From UMGS1387 sp045541355 (GTDB taxonomy: Bacteria > Bacillota > Clostridia > Oscillospirales > CAG-382): 7,794 bases of DNA. Below, in pieces: positions 6,401 through 7,794 of the stretch. Position numbers and translations under genes: made by a program. Position 1 is the first letter of the stretch. Each line of letters begins with the position of its first letter. The notes beneath the pieces were generated by a model that was not told where the DNA came from, made no database searches, and was given only the letters and a program-made list of their open reading frames with translations. The stretch covers positions 1-7,794 of the forward strand of contig JAZQIW010000027.1 of NCBI GenBank assembly GCA_045541355.1, given 5' to 3'.

Positions 6401-7193
6401 CTTCGACAACGCAAAGCTCTTCTTTAAGCCTTTCAACGCAAATGTTGACCTCCTTGCAAACGGCGCAGTTGTTGCTACAAAGACAGACGTTTCCACAGCA
6501 GGCGTTCTCGTTTCCGAACTCGTTAGCGGTGTTAAGGTTACAGGCTATGCAGTAACAGGCGTTAAGCTCGGTACAGAAGTATACGGTCTTGAAGAAACAG
6601 TTGCTGTTCCTTGCGACTGCCAGCTTGAACTCGTTCTCGAAGAACAGGCATACAATCCTGCAACACCTACAACAGACGAAGCTAAGTCTATCAGAACAGA
6701 TAGCCCCTCCGGTATCAGATATAAGGCATCTCTCCTTACAGAGAATAAGGGCGCTGATGTTACAACATCCTACGGTTGGATCGTAACAAGAGCATCTCTC
6801 CTTGAAGGTGCAGGTATCGCAGCAGCAAACTTCACACTTGATTCTGCTGTAACAAAGGTATCCGGTTACGGACGTGAAAACGGCGTTGATAAGAAGAACT
6901 TCTTCCTCGAAGAAGACGACTATGCATGGTTCACATGTATCCTCTACTTCGGCTCAACAGAAGCAGACGGACTTCCCGCAGCTATAAGACTTGCTGATAA
7001 GCTCGTAGCTCGTCCCTTCGCAGTAGTTGACGGTGAAACACTTTACGGTGAACCCACAGCTCCCGCAAGTATGTACGACGTAGCATACAGCGTTTGGTCT
7101 GACACAGAAATGTGGAATTCTCTCGACGCAAATGCTCAGACTTATATGGACAGTCTTATGATTAAGGTTGAAAATGCAGGTCTCGGTAACTAA
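3423..7193 (+). CDS. Large secreted protein with four tandem carbohydrate-binding-like modules
   Basis: This is a 1256-aa exported protein. Residues 1-21 form a Sec signal peptide (positively charged MRK, hydrophobic core, VSFA then AP as likely cleavage site). An acidic Ala/Glu/Val linker follows (29-60). Four modules come next: 63-315, 323-558, 566-808 and 817-1075. Each opens with [YF]GKxxxxxxF and a beta-rich, jelly-roll-like domain of about 165-190 aa closing in D[ND]xxxxYYKP-type motifs (241-249, 479-487, 731-739, 995-1003). Each then has a domain of about 70 aa with a 'GY-x-LSGL...VLYPTY'-like pattern resembling InlB/Flg_new beta repeats. Residues 1085-1256 form a distinct C-terminal domain (SGIRYKASL, YGWIVTRASLLEG, YDVAYSV) that I have seen at the end of secreted ruminococcal proteins, without a name I can give. 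No glycosidase or protease motif, dockerin, SLH or LPXTG anchor is visible. A role in binding polysaccharide or forming an extracellular layer is inferred. The start has AAAGGAGA 9 nt upstream. Codon use (AAG, TTC, ACA, CTC) suggests high expression. Confidence 0.88.
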   Translation: MRKFLSIMLAVMMVLSTVSFAAPSMVGSVETAEEVPVADATVEVAEDAADATLAATAGDRSAYGKTVFLIDFEKEGLVGWDGRHELDMTSNAGAGDRVANIASEYDSSIDENLNLRWASLIHEASPCNDRVVNVGGNSYLTGTASSRWPQWRVLNWTPWGAGTYTMGDGIYTYALDIKIDVVNDNLNPVDVTGATVVDAWGATTDWDTFAFSYELTDGAALPNNAGAYFTLAEAGATICVDNVALYYKPATVTLTIDGNEYEVSTSEPVTAASLASKVKAPTGYVLSGLSLTEGGEVFTEKYFFEDTVLYPTYKVDDTIDVRYGKKIASFSFNDASKFSTELCNDSYSQFNVANAADYYDASHNLAVLQYYVPYTGVPSFTNGYSQSSITSWGSINLVTHSGYTYNEGIYTIAFDLATSSTTGFAVSQSSSAFTVLDEYSFKDSNSFDHVVIQVNKDYLVGKNNLQLQFSVAQEILKVDNLEIFYRPNTVDVTLVYNGEEYVAENVATTGLSADTILAAAGLEVPYGKKAVLSATNGGESVGNVVTPVVDSTYYVSFVDDDSITEFGKRLFLVDFENFEAGAVLPDRAPIAQSTDNFNGDWGHLTINYEVNGNDLPAGTINRIVDENGNKIVKGTQGWAQIRINNANYATAPAGYYTMVLRTKNYGYPSEAKTIAAVDQSKVFASSNIAATWIDGFVDNGEWDTVVAEWDYATNDYTMHYTNAMTTDVAFDDIAFYYRPASVNLTVVGIDGEETVYENCDSVVDIDTLLADVAAPFGYKAALAIEKDGEPISGSLNLVSDAKLYVVLTPDETVSFDYGKALFIIDFENANAQQWWGCSQEVDNSVDGNGAQVWQVASFYDPRFQNNNYRVRFVINENPRVDQQVVVDENGNHYTTGTNTTQWPQVVSTNWGNVQGEAGVYTFMFDAKIEETTDSRLDMTNGNIPNVVPVDAFCAEVGVWDTVIVQTTLNAAGNLPKGTFSNFNFGALNTTKLSFDNAKLFFKPFNANVDLLANGAVVATKTDVSTAGVLVSELVSGVKVTGYAVTGVKLGTEVYGLEETVAVPCDCQLELVLEEQAYNPATPTTDEAKSIRTDSPSGIRYKASLLTENKGADVTTSYGWIVTRASLLEGAGIAAANFTLDSAVTKVSGYGRENGVDKKNFFLEEDDYAWFTCILYFGSTEADGLPAAIRLADKLVARPFAVVDGETLYGEPTAPASMYDVAYSVWSDTEMWNSLDANAQTYMDSLMIKVENAGLGN
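3609..6647 (+). repeat. Four diverged tandem protein modules within the secreted protein
   Basis: Units at nt 3609-4367, 4389-5096, 5118-5846 and 5871-6647 are spaced about 730-780 nt apart. Conserved landmarks in order are YGK/FGK plus an [IV]DFE-like strand (units 1, 3, 4), GN-x4-GT-x(2-4)-W-x-Q (residues 136-150, 628-640, 890-904), G-x-Y-T before a beta strand (169, 407, 654, 918), WDT[FV] or its equivalent (206, 448, 702, 959), and the closing D[ND]...[YF][YF][KR]P. Unit 2 lacks the GN...GT...W-x-Q motif and is the most divergent. The repeats are visible at protein level; nucleotide identity between them is low, so the duplications are old. Confidence 0.8.
6675..7190 (+). other. C-terminal domain of the secreted protein (residues 1085-1256)
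   Basis: This region does not repeat elsewhere in the protein. It begins after a short Pro/Thr linker (NPATPTTDEAKS). Its pattern is SGIRYKASL, then YGWIVTRASLL, a variable DKKNFFLEEDDYAWFTCILY strand, ARPF with a following DGETLYGE, and a closing SMYDVAYSV. A similar order of motifs recurs at the C-termini of secreted Clostridia proteins in my memory, which argues for a mobile domain used for surface retention or extracellular assembly. Its function is not established. Confidence 0.5.
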
Positions 7194-7212
7194 TAGCATT
7201 TAAACTCAATAT

Positions 7213-7241
7213 AAAGACACACCTTCGGGTGTGTCTTTTTT
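7213..7241 (+). terminator. Rho-independent terminator with UUCG tetraloop
   Basis: An 11-bp perfect stem pairs AAAGACACACC (7213-7223) with GGTGTGTCTTT (7228-7238) around a TTCG tetraloop. The T-run is 7236-7241. It starts 20 nt after the stop codon of the secreted protein gene and ends that transcription unit. Confidence 0.95.
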
Positions 7242-7357
7242 CGCCCTTAATCAAAGCATTTTTGCTGTCTTTTTCGGTTTTGATGCCTTGGGGTAAATGC
7301 TTGCGTTATCTCTCTTTTGGATATTTTGTCCGATGTATAGTTGTTTCATGTTAATTA

Positions 7358-7386
7358 TTGACATTGATTTGTTAAAATGATACAAT
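7358..7386 (+). promoter_or_regulatory. Sigma-A-type promoter of the second secreted protein gene
   Basis: A perfect TTGACA (7358-7363) lies 17 nt before TACAAT (7381-7386). TGA precedes the -10 as in the promoter at 3168, and both -35 boxes sit in TATTGACA. The predicted start is near 7393, giving a 5' leader of about 54 nt. The stretch from the preceding terminator to this promoter (7242-7357) shows nothing else I can name. Confidence 0.8.
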
Positions 7387-7446
7387 AAAGTGTAATAAAT
7401 TATGGTGGTATAGTGTTATGCTGTACTGCGAAAAGGAGTTTTTGAC

Positions 7447-7794
7447 ATGAAAAAAATGTTGAGCGTTGTGCTTGCCGTTATGATGATTCTTTCATCGGTA
7501 AGCTTTGCAGCTCCCACAAATTCAGGTGTTGTAAATACCGCCGATGAAACATCGGAATATGTCGGTACTTACAGCGGCAAAGACAATGCGGTATTGAATG
7601 CCGACGACACATGGTACGATCTTGAAAAGGGTACACTCCTTTTCAATATGGATTTCGACTCCGATAACAGCGGAAATGCAGTTGCGGAATCTGCCTATGA
7701 CGGCATTTCTGTCGGCACTTCAAGTTATTCTGCAGGTAAGGGCGAACTCGTTTCCGGTCTCGGCAGACTCAACCCCGACGTTGCAGGCACATAT
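7447..7794 (+). CDS. Secreted protein paralogue, 5' part only
   Basis: This is an open frame of 116 codons running off the window end, so it is partial by the window edge and not broken. AAAAGGAG (7431-7438) lies 8 nt before the ATG. The signal peptide MKKMLSVVLAVMMILSSVSF followed by AAP is nearly the same as that of the 1256-aa neighbour, including the VSFA|AP cleavage region and the following V..TA[DE]E stretch. After a linker, LLFNMDFDSDNSGNAV resembles the first strand of the neighbour's modules, and the rest (YDGISVGTSSY and onward) looks like the start of another beta-sandwich domain. It is therefore a likely paralogue with its own promoter. Domains beyond the window cannot be judged. 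Confidence 0.88.
   Translation, partial: MKKMLSVVLAVMMILSSVSFAAPTNSGVVNTADETSEYVGTYSGKDNAVLNADDTWYDLEKGTLLFNMDFDSDNSGNAVAESAYDGISVGTSSYSAGKGELVSGLGRLNPDVAGTY

Noticed and set aside
3609..6647. CRISPR array or DNA-level satellite
   Set aside because: The periodicity is about 750 nt, coding, and diverged; it reflects protein modules.
7242..7357. RNA gene or riboswitch in the spacer after the UUCG terminator
   Set aside because: Only weak short self-complementarity (such as AGCA/TGCT) is visible and no known conserved RNA motif was recognised.

Overview
The window looks like a piece of a low-to-medium GC Clostridia chromosome, most likely an uncultured gut or rumen member of the Ruminococcaceae/Oscillospiraceae. 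This rests on a SCIFF peptide with its radical-SAM maturase (a hallmark of Clostridia), strong AGGAGG-type ribosome binding sites, consensus TTGACA promoters, and large secreted proteins built from repeated beta-sandwich modules. All supported genes lie on the + strand. The species is inferred, not shown.

Region 1 (1-3070) is a SCIFF/ranthipeptide locus. It holds the 49-aa Cys-rich precursor (8-157), a rho-independent terminator, an intergenic stretch with hairpins that resembles a degenerate dispersed repeat, the radical-SAM/SPASM maturase (330-1703), and a PLP-dependent Orn/Lys/Arg decarboxylase-family gene (1696-3030). The last gene overlaps the maturase by 8 nt, and a strong terminator follows it. 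The precursor has Gly at the position where, from memory, the characterised clostridial SCIFF carries its Thr thioether acceptor. It also has a seventh Cys.

Region 2 (3071-7241) is a well-defined transcription unit. A TTGACA-N17-TAATAT promoter with an extended -10 drives a 37-codon acidic small protein (3246-3359). A hairpin straddles that gene's stop codon and an A-rich leader follows. Next comes a 1256-aa secreted protein (3423-7193) with a signal peptide, an acidic linker, four tandem modules of about 240-260 aa (a jelly-roll/carbohydrate-binding-like domain plus a small beta-rich domain each) and a separate C-terminal domain. A UUCG-loop terminator closes the unit. No catalytic domain or surface anchor is visible.

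Region 3 (7242-7794) carries a second promoter of nearly the same design and the 5' end of a paralogous secreted protein with almost the same signal peptide. This suggests a tandem family of secreted binding or surface proteins under similar control. Nothing in the sequence ties the SCIFF locus to the secreted-protein locus functionally; a strong terminator and a new promoter separate them.
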